Shown here: piece by piece, positions 22,696-33,271 of the stretch
How positions within the stretch are numbered: position 1 is the first letter of the stretch
Layout of the letters: each line of letters opens with the position of its first letter
DNA from: Hericium rajendrae
Taxonomy: Eukaryota; Basidiomycota; Agaricomycetes; Russulales; Hericiaceae
Assembly (NCBI GenBank): GCA_033439255.1
Contig: CM065883.1
Coordinates: 1,116,001 to 1,180,000 of the forward strand
Reading direction: 5' to 3'
DNA: 64,000 nucleotides
The notes under the pieces: generated by a model
What the model saw: the letters and a program-made list of their open reading frames with translations, nothing else
Told to the model about the DNA's origin: nothing
Databases searched by the model: none
Made by a program: the position numbers and the translations under genes

Positions 22696-25600
22696 TCAGA
22701 CAACGCTGTACCTCCCAGCCGTGGCTGTCGGGTTGCGCATCTCGGCCTGCAATGCGGCCGCAGACGCTTCGACGAGCAACCTCTTGATTTCACGAACGGC
22801 GTGTTCGACCTGCAGGAACGTATCAGTGATCGGTTCTATAGAAGTGAAAGCATGAGTAGACTCACCCGCCACTCCTCATTAGACTCAATAAGAAGATGCA
22901 GCTTGGGAGGACCTTCGGGCGGAGGTTCTTTGTTGGGTTCGTAGTAAATACCTATAAATACGGCACGAGTCAGATTTCATTTCCTGGGTTTCAATTAGAG
23001 GAAACGCACCTTTGTTGGTAACTGAAGCCCCGGTCATATCGATGAGCTAGAAACGCAGAATCAGCATGGCGTATAATGATACAAACGCCAAAAGGGCTTA
23101 CCTGAACCATCGTCTCCTTGTTCGTGACACGCCAACGTGCTTTCTGCGGGTAGTCGTTGATGGGTATGATGGCGTGGTAGTCGGTCGCATCTGGATTAAC
23201 TTTACGACCAATGTCGTCGGCCTGCAGCTGTGCCTGCAGAGCAAGCTTGGATGCGCGCATCTGCGCGTTAAGCTTGGCGACCACGCTGAGCGCTTGCTTA
23301 TGTGCCGGACTATCTTCCCGGCACGAGCAGCAGCTTCTTCCGCGGCACGCAGCGAAGATTGGATCCTCTCTTCCTCCTTCTGGTGTGCCAAACGACGTGC
23401 AGCCGCAGCCGCACCGGCGACTCCGAGGAGGCCTTTCGAAGAATCAGGAGCCGGTCCACGTTTGATCTCGACTTTGAAGGTGCCGAAGGTCATGTCGTCT
23501 GCGGGCTCTTTCTCCTTTTTCACCGCCGCAGCCTCTTCAACCTTCTCTTCTTCAGGCTCGCCATAAGCCTTGCGCTCAGCCTTTTCACGAGCATCGCGCT
23601 CCTTGTCCAGCCGATCGAGACCTTTCCCTCCAAAGCCAGAACCAGCAGCATGCGCTTTGCCAGTTTTCACTTTGTCGAGGAATCCTGAAATCAACAGTAT
23701 AAGTAATGCTCAGTTTCAAATGATTGCCTAGAACGCACCATTTGCCAAAGCCTCGAGCTCCGGGGGTATGTTGGCATTGCTGGCCTTCAGAGCGCGATAG
23801 ATGTCTACCGAGTATCTGTCTTGGTCAGGGGTGATGAACGTGATGCATGTCCCCTTGTTGCCTGCTCGCCCCGTGCGGCCAGCGCGGTGGACATAATCTT
23901 CCATGTGGTTCGGCGCATCGTAATTGATGACGAGTTTCAGCTGCTTGACATCTAAACCACGAGCCGCAACAGACGTAGCGATGACGATTGGAACCACGCC
24001 AGATTTGAAATCAGCGATAGTCGAATCACGGTCGACCTGGTCCTTGCCACCATGGAGTGACATGCAGAGATAGCCTTTGCGCATGAGCTCCCGCAACAGG
24101 TTGTCTGCGGCTTCCTGGCGGTCAACAAATATGAGTGTCCGCGCCTCCGGATCCTCGTTGTACAGTTGGCCAAGAATCTCAAGGAGACGGTTGAACTTCG
24201 AGTCCTCGTCGCGAACCTCAACAATCTGGTCGATCTCAGCAGCCACGACAGAACGTCCTCCGACAGTGATCTCTAGAGGCTTGTGAAGGATCTTTCTAGC
24301 GAGGGAATCCATCTGCTTTGGGAAGGTCGCCGAGAACAGGAGTGTCTGTCGGTCAGGTCGGATGTTATTGACGATCTTCATAACCTGAGGCTCGAAGCCC
24401 ATGTCGAACATACGGTCCGCCTCGTCAAGGACCAGGTACGTAACGCGCTTCAGATTGGTAACGCGACCGGAGTTGGCAGTGAGCAGGTCGATCATACGGC
24501 CAGGCGTGCAGACAATGATTTCCGCCCCTTTCTTCATGTCGGCAATCTGGTCCTTTATCGGGGACCCTCCGTAAGCACATACAGCCTATTGTAAGAGAAA
24601 GTCCTTTAGTAAGAAGCAGAACCAGATAGGTAAGTTCACGTACCCGAAGACCCAAGACTTTGAGGAAAGGCTTACAATCTCGATGGATCTGAACAGCCAA
24701 TTCACGGGTGGGCGTCATGATGATGGCCATAGGACCTTCCATCTGTTCCAGGGGACGCTGGTCCTTGATATGCCGGAAGACAGGAAGGAGGAAAGCGATG
24801 GTCTTGCCGGAGCCGGTCTTGGCCACGCCAATAACATCCCGACCGGACATGATAGCAGGAATGGCTTGCGCTTGAATGGAAGTTGGCGCAGTGTAACCGA
24901 GCCGCTTGATGACATCCAGACTGTCAGAAAAATATCAACATTTGTTCACAAAACGGGTACAGGATGAGACTTACACGCTGGATGGTAGACCAAAGTGACT
25001 CCATTTCGTGACTGGTTTGGGGCAATCGACGCCGCGAATCTTGATACCATCAAGCTCCAGTCGTAGCAGCTCCGCTTCCTCGTCGGTCATAGCAGCGATA
25101 TCAGGGGTGGGTGGTAGAACTCTTTCCGGAAAGGCTCATAGCTGACGCGCGAATGGTCGACAGCTGCCAGTTCCTTCTTCTTCGCCTTCTTCGCCGCCAA
25201 TGCCAGAATATCTTCAGGATTGAGTTCAGTTGTATCCAGTTCGTCTGCGACAAGACCCTCGCCGGTGTCATCTTGGACATCTTCGTTCATGCGATCATCG
25301 AGACGTTCGCGTAAGCGACCGTTAGTGCCTGCCACCTTCTTCATGTCCTCTGCATTCACCTTCGTGACTTCCTCCTTGACTCCGGTCATATATGCGTCCA
25401 GAGGATCGACTTCCTCCTCCTCCTCGATAATCATCGCATCACTGGGCTTCTCCTTCAGGGTGGAATCTATCCTGTTTGCTTCTTCCTCTTCCTCGTCGTC
25501 GACTTCCAGATCCCCGACATTGTGTTCGCCGTCGGTCATAGACATATCGACAGCAGGCATGTCGCCAAGCTTCTCTAATTTTCGCTTCGTCTCCACTGAA

Positions 25601-26284
25601 TCATCTAACGACGCTGCAGAATTGAGTTTGGCCGCCTTGAGTACGTCGGGCTTGACAGGCAAACCCTTCAAACCGAGGCCCGTGAATGCAGCGCGATTGA
25701 GTTGACCGATGGGCTTTGCGGCAGTCGCAGTAGTAGGAACTAATGGGGCAAAGGATCAAGCGATGAAATCACAGTTTTCTTTAGTGAGGAGATCACGACG
25801 TACCTGCAGGTGCTGACTTTGCGGCGAGAGCCATGGCTTTTGCCTTGGCTTCATCGAGGGCCTTCTTTGCCTCTCTCTCCTTCTTCCAAGCCTCTAGCTT
25901 TGCCCTCTTCGCCTTCAACTTCTCATCCTCGACTGGTGGAGTTCCTTCAGTTGGAGTAACAGACAGCTTGGAGTCTCTGGGCGGCGTAGGTGCGCGGCGA
26001 TCCTTAGAGCGTGAGCGTCGACGGTCATCCCTCCGGTCGTCTCTTCGGTCATCTCTATGGTCTCGTCGTCTATCTTCACGATATCGATCTCTATCCCTCT
26101 CCCGATCCCTGTCGCGGTCTCTTGGCCTGTCGCGGTAACGGTCGCGATCCCTGTCGTCGTCGTACCTCGAGCTGGTCCTTTGTGTAGTTCGCCTGGTCGG
26201 CGAAGGTGACCTGGGAGAGCGATGAGAAGGTCTTACCCTCTTATTGGATGTATCCGGTGAGTACGACCGGTCCCTGCGAGCCAT
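22696..26284 (-). CDS. PRP5: DEAD-box pre-mRNA splicing ATPase Prp5 (DDX46)
   Basis: The ATG at 26284 gives [20 protein letters not shown] (an upstream in-frame ATG lies at 26353). An RS/RD-rich region follows, then a Lys-rich coiled coil ([20 protein letters not shown]) and an acidic linker with DPLDAYM. The helicase core has the Q motif ([11 protein letters not shown]), Walker A (AKTGSGKT), [13 protein letters not shown] ([18 protein letters not shown]), SAT ([10 protein letters not shown]), [11 protein letters not shown] and [10 protein letters not shown]. The C-terminal domain includes [20 protein letters not shown] and [13 protein letters not shown]. Prp5 remodels U2 snRNP at the branch site. 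There are two frame breaks: at GGGG 25104-25107 (one more base restores [16 protein letters not shown]) and at about 23315-23319 (restoring [17 protein letters not shown]). I take both as assembly errors. Confidence 0.93.
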
Positions 26285-26444
26285 TGAAGGAGGTGGATGG
26301 TGGTGGTGAGTGGTAAAGGAACGACGCGGCTGGAGAAGGACCGGTGGCTGCATTTGGCTGAGTTCCACGTGAGCTTACATAATCGGATGTCATAGTCGGC
26401 GATCCCCTCTGTGCTCGAGCTCAGCGCTTACTGAAACATTCACC

Positions 26445-27594
26445 ATGGCCACCGACATTCTCGATCCAGCTGCCCTCATTGCTCTTCTCCCTACTCTTTT
26501 GCCTATAACAAGGAAGAGACTTGAAAGTCCCCAGGATGCCATTGCAGCGTTACTCCATACGGCTTTCACAGCTCTCTCCTTTCGCATCATTGCAGTCGAC
26601 GACTCGTCGCCTGCGAGTTCTATCTTGAACGGCGTTCTTCCCGAAGATTGGAATCGGCACGGTCCAGGGAACTATACTTTCAGATACCGTCATGAGCAAA
26701 GTAGTCTCGAATTTGTTGTGAAAGTGGCGAAACTGGGTAGTCGCACGCTGATCAATGCAATCGCTGTTGAGGTGCGCTGCCACTCGACTACTCCTCTACA
26801 TCTGATGCTGACATTTCACCCTCAGACTGATAAAGCCGCTTCGTTGGACATCTCTACGAATGATTTCACTTCCCCCTCCTTCTTCCCATACGATGCCACC
26901 GCTGAGAACGCGCAACCCCTTATTCATGGCTTTATTTCGTCCAGCCGTGTTGCGGACCTGATATCTCAGTTCAAATTGACAATCGTGCAAAAACTAATGC
27001 CTGGCTTGCAGAAGGAGGGATATACAGAGAGTACTGAAGTCCCTGTTCATGTCCATTTGCCCCGTCCTGGGCCCAGCGAGCCCCCGGCGCGTCCGCTTCG
27101 TCCAGAATCCCCTCCATATGCCCCTGAACGACCCTTCCGTCTACCTACCTATCCGCCGGGTACCTATCCACCACCCCGCAATCCTCTTGAGATAGGTCGC
27201 AGCGATCTCGAACCTGTCGGCGGCTTTGCCCCGCCGCCCTTGTTTCCTGGCCCCCCTCCGAATGGTATGTTCGTAGGTCCAGACCATCCTATATTTGGCC
27301 GAGGTCAAGGAGCCAACGGAGGCCAGCAACCTCGAGGACCATGGGGTGGTGATGGCTACCTGCCTCCTATGGGCGCACCACCTGGCGCGCGCTTCGACCC
27401 TGTAGGACCAGGATTGGGTCCATTCCCCGGAAGAACAGGAACAGGGCCTCGCGGAGGACAGCCGCCCGCGAGAGGAGGAAACGTGCAAGATCCTGACCCC
27501 GACGAGTTCCCTCCCCCTGGCTCTGTGAGTCCTTTACCGCGAAATGATTGCTTGCCTAGCTGACGTGTTTCCCCAGGGTGACATGTTTATGTGA
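26445..27594 (+). CDS. Proteasome inhibitor/regulator PI31 (PSMF1-like)
   Basis: Two exons: 26445-27524 and an 18-nt final exon at 27577-27594 (GDMFM). The N-terminal PI31/FP domain runs from ILDPAALIALLPTLLPITRK through DAIAALLHTAFTALSFRIIA to IVQKLMPGLQKEGYTES. The C-terminal half is Pro/Gly-rich and ends with the family tail: GARFDPVGPGLGPF, then DPDPDEFPPPGS and GDMFM. PI31 binds and modulates the 20S core and helps proteasome assembly and transport. The last residues, which matter for 20S binding in this family, are encoded only after the intron. The gene is divergent from PRP5, with only 160 bp between ATGs. Confidence 0.9.
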
Positions 27595-27962
27595 AGAGAC
27601 CCGTTATGGAGTGTTGTGGCTGGAGAAGCGTCGGGCTTGTGGTAGTGCCCAGTTTGAAAGACGTTGTAATTTGGTTGTAATTGTACCTTGTATCTTAGCT
27701 TAGGAAAAAAGTTGCCAGCGAACAATAAGAGTCTGAGGTATCCTCGGCACCAAATATTGCAGTCCGTTTCAGGCGACTGTGGTTCTGTCAGATGGTGCAG
27801 ACTGGTGGACCTGATATGAGGATTCGAATTTCGGCCTTAGCCGGTATAGTAGTGAGTACATAAACAGGGCCGCCAGTTCCTCCGAACACTGTACTGTACA
27901 TACTACATACACTTCTCACACTGCTTCTATCGCTCTGCCTCGTCGATATCCAGTAATTCACA
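27595..27962. other. Intergenic region between PI31 and the unknown gene at 27963
   Basis: This holds the 3' flank of PI31 and the upstream region of the next gene on the same strand. There is a pyrimidine-rich stretch just before the next ATG. No other feature is seen. Confidence 0.4.
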
Positions 27963-28972
27963 ATGCAGGCAGCATCGCCACGCAAAGCCCGCCAACGTCC
28001 CACATCCCCTATACGCACCCGCAAGAATGTGCCTATCCCGGGCTTCTTCAGATCGCCTCCGAAGCCCAAGCGCCCCCCAATTGAAACGCTTTCTGTACGA
28101 GAGCTGCATGACCTCTACGATCTAAATGCAAGGGTGCTCTCGCAACCGTATGTCATCGTTTTCTCCGCGTTCGATATTACCCCGCTAAAGTTCAATGCGT
28201 GCTTCTGCAGGGCTCCATCTCCATCTACATCTACGTACGTGTCCCGCCTTCAAGCTCAACAGGCCGAAATCGAAGCTCAGCTTTTGGAAAAGGAGGGCAT
28301 AGACTCCATCCAGCGCAGCCTGAGGCAGACAAAGATTTCAGGCGAGGAGGACATGAATGTGGACGCCGCCCCGCCTACCCCGCCACTAGGGGACACCGTC
28401 GAAACCAAGCGCAGAATCATCAACAAATTTGTGAGTCCCTCCTTGTCCTCGTATTCGACTGTATTCTGAGATCTCCATTTCTCGCCACGGCACAGGCAGG
28501 TCCAGAAGTCAATGCGGGGCCGGGAAAGGTAGGCGGCTTCTCGTTCCAGGAGGCCGTCCGACTTGAGCAGGAGGCGCATGCGCTGGAGCGCGAGCGGAAA
28601 CAGCGCATAGAGGAGAAGAAGCGGCGCATGGGAATCCCACTGGAAGGCGAGGTACTGAGCAGGCAGGAACGGGAGGCCCGCATATGGGCGTTCATGTGAG
28701 TCCTTGTCGGTCAATATTCGGCATGTGTACTCATCCCGCTATCTTACGCTTTCAGGAACTACAAGCCAACTGAGTCTGATCTCGAAGACGAGGAGGAAGA
28801 GGAGGAGGATGACGACCCTGCCAACTGGTTTGAAGACGACCAGGATGATGGGCGGAAGGGCCAGGATATCGTTGAGCCCGACGCAGAGGAGCTGACGGAC
28901 ATCATTCGCGTAGACCCGTCCAGTCCGCGAATCCGCTATAGCACCTTCTATGAACCTCGAGAAGAAGACTAG
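27963..28972 (+). CDS. Conserved hypothetical protein, charged coiled coil
   Basis: Four exons. The N-terminus is basic and Pro-rich (KNVPIPGFFRSPPKPKRPPI), then TLSVRELHDLYDLNARVLSQ and a coiled coil (YVSRLQAQQAEIEAQLLEKE). The middle reads GFSFQEAVRLEQEAHALERE with a basic KQRIEEKKRRM stretch, then QEREARIWAFMNYKPTESDL. The last exon is very acidic (EDEEEEEEDDD) and ends RIRYSTFYEPREED. I recall similar basidiomycete proteins with no assigned function. The acidic tail and basic head suggest a nuclear, nucleic-acid- or chromatin-associated protein, which is only a guess. Confidence 0.75.
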
Positions 28973-29318
28973 CCTCATTTCTTGTACTGTACTTGCACCT
29001 ATTTGTATCCATCAGCGGAATGCTATTCAATTTCCACTCCTGAAAGCATAAGGACAACATAGAATGTAGGGTGCGGAGGTGTACTGTAGCAGGTCAGGTA
29101 GTCGTCAATGTCAACATAATCGTAACTCGTGAAGTAGGCATGACAACATTGTTCAAAATGAAGTGGATCAATGAAACTAACGTCACTACACAAAACTCCC
29201 TGCTCCCCACTGAATTGTTTCCGGGATATAAATCGTAACTTTCGTGAAAACTGTTGTTAAGGATCCCGGGCATGTACCGGGCAGCTCTTTCCACGTTGAA
29301 GCCAAGATGACAGGCATG
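28973..29318. other. Convergent 3' region
   Basis: This lies between the 3' ends of the unknown gene (plus) and the FYVE protein gene (minus). The sequence is AT-richer than its neighbours. No ORF or RNA is recognised. Confidence 0.4.
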
Positions 29319-32300
29319 CTAACAAAGAAACTTAGCTATAAGGCCATCGAGACATCGGACAAACTCGCCGTTGTGGAAACTGCACCAGCAGCTCAGCCGA
29401 GCGACCAATGAGTCTTTTACAAATTCCTCGAGGCAAATTACACCTAAAAAGATTTTCGTAGTCAGTATTGTGTCCAAAAAAGTGAAACACTCTCGTACAT
29501 TCTGTGCCAACGAGGGGACTTTCACCGGGCAGCTTGTACACCAGATACCTAGATGTCTGAGGGTTCTTCCCAGAGCCACCCTCCAGACAGTTCTTGACAT
29601 GACCTTCTTGCTCTGAGGCAGAACCAAGATCCGCAAGATTCTTACTGCACACAGGACAGCTGCTCGTAAAGAGCGAATGGTCAGATGTATGATCAGCGAC
29701 ACAAACTGAAGCAAGGACGTACTCGGCCAGATCGCTCAACTGAGAGCTTGACTCTCGTGACATACTGTGGACAGATAATCTGGCCTGGTCCACAAAGATG
29801 CGCTCCATTGATGTCGGTATCAGCTCGCGGAATCTCCTTGGAACGCTCACGTTAACCTCCTCGTAGCAGGATGAGCAGACCCTCTGCGACGAAGCGGTAG
29901 CAGTTGTCTCGGGCAGCGCAGGATCTGTTACAATGTCAGAAGGATCAAGAAGCACCCTGTAGGATGAACACCGGTCGCAAAAAATGCGACCACAGCGACG
30001 ACAGTGCTAAAGAAAAGTCAGAAGGCGCTGCGGAAGCTTAAATCACTGAGCATACATGCTAGACAGATAATAAGCATCTAGACCTGAACAATATCAGAAA
30101 AGAATGGACATACTCGTCGAAGGAGGAAGGTGAAACGCCTTTGGCATTGCCGACACTCATGTGCATGGTCGTCTCTTTCCCAGCGAGCATGCAATTCGTG
30201 GGGTGTCGGAGGTGTATATCTTGGCGTTACAACCTTCTGAGGTGACTCGTGAGTCGGAACTCGGAACTCAGGAGCTCGAGAGAGGTGGGGTGTCAGGTCG
30301 GCAGGTGTCCTGGATGCTGAGGGCCGATTAAAATAATCGGTAGCATAAGACCGTAGGGAAGGCGGACGCATCGTCTCCACAGGTGAAGAGCCAGGGTAGT
30401 GAAATTCGTCTTCATCGTCGTCATCGTCGTCGATCGTATCATCATCTATCAGGACATCAGAAATACCCGAATGGATGAAGGGATGACGGTGCTCACCATT
30501 GCCCGCAATAAGTAAACCTTTCGCACCCGCCGCTTGCCTTCGACGGTCTAGCTCTCGACTGTACGCATTAAGGAGCACTTCAGCATGTGTTCGTCGCTCT
30601 GCGTCGTCATCCCCTACGGCATCCTATTCAGCTAAACACTATCTCGGAACGAACATGATACTGACCGAGCATTCCTTGTCTTAGTTCACTTGTCGCGCGC
30701 TCAAGCTTCGCGATAGCCCGACGAGCCTCAATAGCCGAGTTTGCTTCCAAATTGACCTCGGTCTCGTCATCATTAACTCCAGCCAAGTACCGTGCTCGAG
30801 CGACATAGTCTTGAGCCGAAGTCAAGGGGTTGCTGGGCATAGATCCAAGTTCTTGACCCTCCATATCCATGCCTGCGTACTCATCTATGGTGTCTGCGAA
30901 GGGAACCATGGTCCCATCGGATAGCCAGTGATACATGGTACCATTTGGCTCCAAAAAAGGCAGAGGTGGGATATCCAGCCTTCGACGCATGACACGAACC
31001 CAGCGTCTTCGTCGCACCCAAGATTGAGACTGTGAAGAACTGGATCTTGACCGTCTGCCATTTCCGGACCCTGACGCTCCTAACCCAGCTGCAACGACAC
31101 TACCTCCAGTCAAGAATCGTTCTAGTTGAGCAGGCGGCTGAGGTGTCCATTGGTCGTCGGAGTCGTCAAAGGTATGCGCATATTGCCAGCCAGTTTCGGC
31201 ATCGACGCCAGGATGCGTCACATCCAACGTCCAATCAGATCTGCGCAGGAGCAATGTCAAAACATGCAAAGCTTTCAAAGCTTTGTATTAGTAAGTCGAG
31301 AAGACTCACAGCCAGAAATGACTCCGTTCAGATCCTTCCCTTACAGGGTGATCCTTCGAACCGGGTATTGGCAGCGTCAGGGGCTCTTCACGCAGAGGCA
31401 GTTGTACATCGCTCCGCCAAGCTGGTGCGGTCGCTTGTCCTTCATTCTTCAGCAATTTCAGCTCGAAAGGAGGGCGACGACCATGTTTGCCAAGTCCGGA
31501 AGCAGAGAACCGGGGACGTCCACCAGAGACAGCCAGGGTCTTCAAGCGGTTATCAAGACGCTGGTTCTCGTAAAGGATAAGAGGCACAGTTGTATGGACC
31601 GCCAGGGGATCATAGGGAACCGTTGTACCTCGGAACCTGTCAACTTCGAATCGTGATAACACCTGTCTCGCCAATGAGTTACGGTGATGATACAACGAGA
31701 CATCATGTTTACCTCACAAATCCAAACCTCGAACACAGCGGCAGCAGCGTCATATGCTGTCTCGCCCCAATTGTTGCGGATAAGTGGGTTGGCAGATCTT
31801 TTAGTCAATAGATATAGGACTATCGGCAGGTGACCCTTTGAGGCGGCGTTCACTGCATAATAATAAACGTAAACGAGTGAACAGGACACACAGATCAGAA
31901 CTCACTCAGTGGTGTCCAACCTCCCTTACTTCGGATATCAATCCCGGGTGTTCCGTCCACTTCGGCGCAGGCACCACCTCGTTCACATAGCCATCTTACG
32001 ATGTCCAAATAGCCCTTGGGGAAAGTCAGACGAGAAAGATTCAGAAACAGAAATACAGACCTTCGAGCATGCATTGTGCAGAGCAGTCCAACCATCAGCA
32101 TCCTGGGCTTGAGCATTTGCCTTCCTAGAAATGAGATATTTGATGACATGCAAATGTCCGTGAAGCGCAGCTTTATGGATAGCAGTCTGCCATGATTGTC
32201 AATATTCGTCACCTTGAGTAATTCTTATTCTCGTACCTCCCCTTCCTTGTCCTCCAGATCTGGCATAGCTCCACAAGTCTCAGTTACTTCAATCAACGTA

Positions 32301-32820
32301 AGAAACAAATAAACAATCAATTATTCGATGGCACTCACGCCACTTGACAATCTCAAGATAGCCCCGACTTGCAGCCGCGTGTAATGCTGTCAGACCGGTG
32401 CGAGAAGATGCGTCATTTGCCATAGAAAATGCATCAACGCCAGAAACTTCTGAAGCATTCCTGAAGGTATTTTGGAGAAGAGCAAAATCGCCGGAGGCAG
32501 CGGCGGCATAGAGCGCTTCAAGCTGCGCGGGTGTCGCGTGCGGTGGCGGCGGCGGCGGTGACGGAGGAGCAGCTGGAGGCGCTGACGGCAATTCGGAATC
32601 AGGCAAATCTGCTGAATGGTCCAAAAAGCAATATCTGCCAGTGAGTATTGGTCTGACGGGAATAAAGAAACTGGGACGGACGCGAAACCTGCACCTCAAC
32701 TGGTTTTATAACTTGCTCAGCCTCTGCACCTGGGTAGACAAACTCCTCTTCCTCAACCGGATAGACAAACTTGTCCTCCTCCTCCTCCTCCTCATCGCCA
32801 GCGGTGTCATGGGCCGGCAT
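29319..32820 (-). CDS. Ankyrin-DysF-FYVE-RING protein (Pib1-like E3 candidate)
   Basis: The ATG at 32820 gives MPAHDTAGDEEEEEED; the true start could lie further upstream. Ankyrin repeats include TGLTALHAAASRGYLEIVKW, DGWTALHNACSKGYLDIVRW and AASKGHLPIVLYLLTKRSAN. A peroxin/dysferlin (DysF) module follows: GWQYAHTFDDSDDQWTP, then SWVRRRRWVRVMRRRLDIPP. A FYVE finger reads HECRQCQRRFTFLL, RRHCRRCGRIFCDRCS and, at its end, RVCSSCYEEV. The C-terminal RING starts CVICLEEF and LSCWCSFH but then loses its register: the sequence goes to NGEFVRCLDG in frame, while RRVCPM lies in another frame. FYVE domains bind PI3P on endosomes/vacuole, so an endosomal ubiquitin ligase is likely by family. About nine exons. 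Confidence 0.82.
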
Positions 32821-33271
32821 CGCGTTGAAATTCGGAGGAATGATAGCAGCATGCTTAGGAGCGTGGTGGGGGACTAACGTGTCGGCAAAACTAAATGAAA
32901 ACGTGGATTCCAATGAAAATATCACAACGGAATTGAAGAGCCCTTACGATTTTATTGTCTCGAGGTGACTTCCTCCTGTAGCATCCATGGCGCATTAGAA
33001 CAAACCGATGTCCGAGTTCCGTCCAAAGAAAGGTCATTGCAGTTTCCTTCCGCTGTGGCTTACATCAGCAAGTCCATTATCGAGGTCCATGGACCAACTT
33101 TGTGGACCTCATGCTACCTTTTCACCGACATAGCTCTTCCAGGATTCATATTTACGAAATTAGCATTCGGCCGTTCCAAACTTGTGATTTATTTAGCTAC
33201 AAATTGCGCCGATACATACCCTTACCGATTTCGCCGTGCACGTTTCAGACCTTCCGTAGCGAAGAGTCCTT
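32821..33271. other. Intergenic region between the FYVE protein and ferric reductase
   Basis: Upstream region of the FYVE gene and 3' flank of ferric reductase, both on the minus strand. A 127-aa ORF on the plus strand (32965-33348) overlaps the ferric reductase 3' end and lacks any domain; I treat it as chance. Confidence 0.4.

Noticed and set aside
23066-23566. 166-aa plus-strand ORF inside PRP5
   Set aside because: Antisense shadow of the conserved PRP5 C-terminal region.
26000-26170. CG-rich direct repeats in PRP5
   Set aside because: These encode the RD/RE dipeptide region typical of Prp5/DDX46, not a mobile element.
32770-32800. CTCCTCCTC repeat as a microsatellite feature
   Set aside because: It is in-frame coding for the Glu run near the start of the FYVE protein and too short to report as a repeat.
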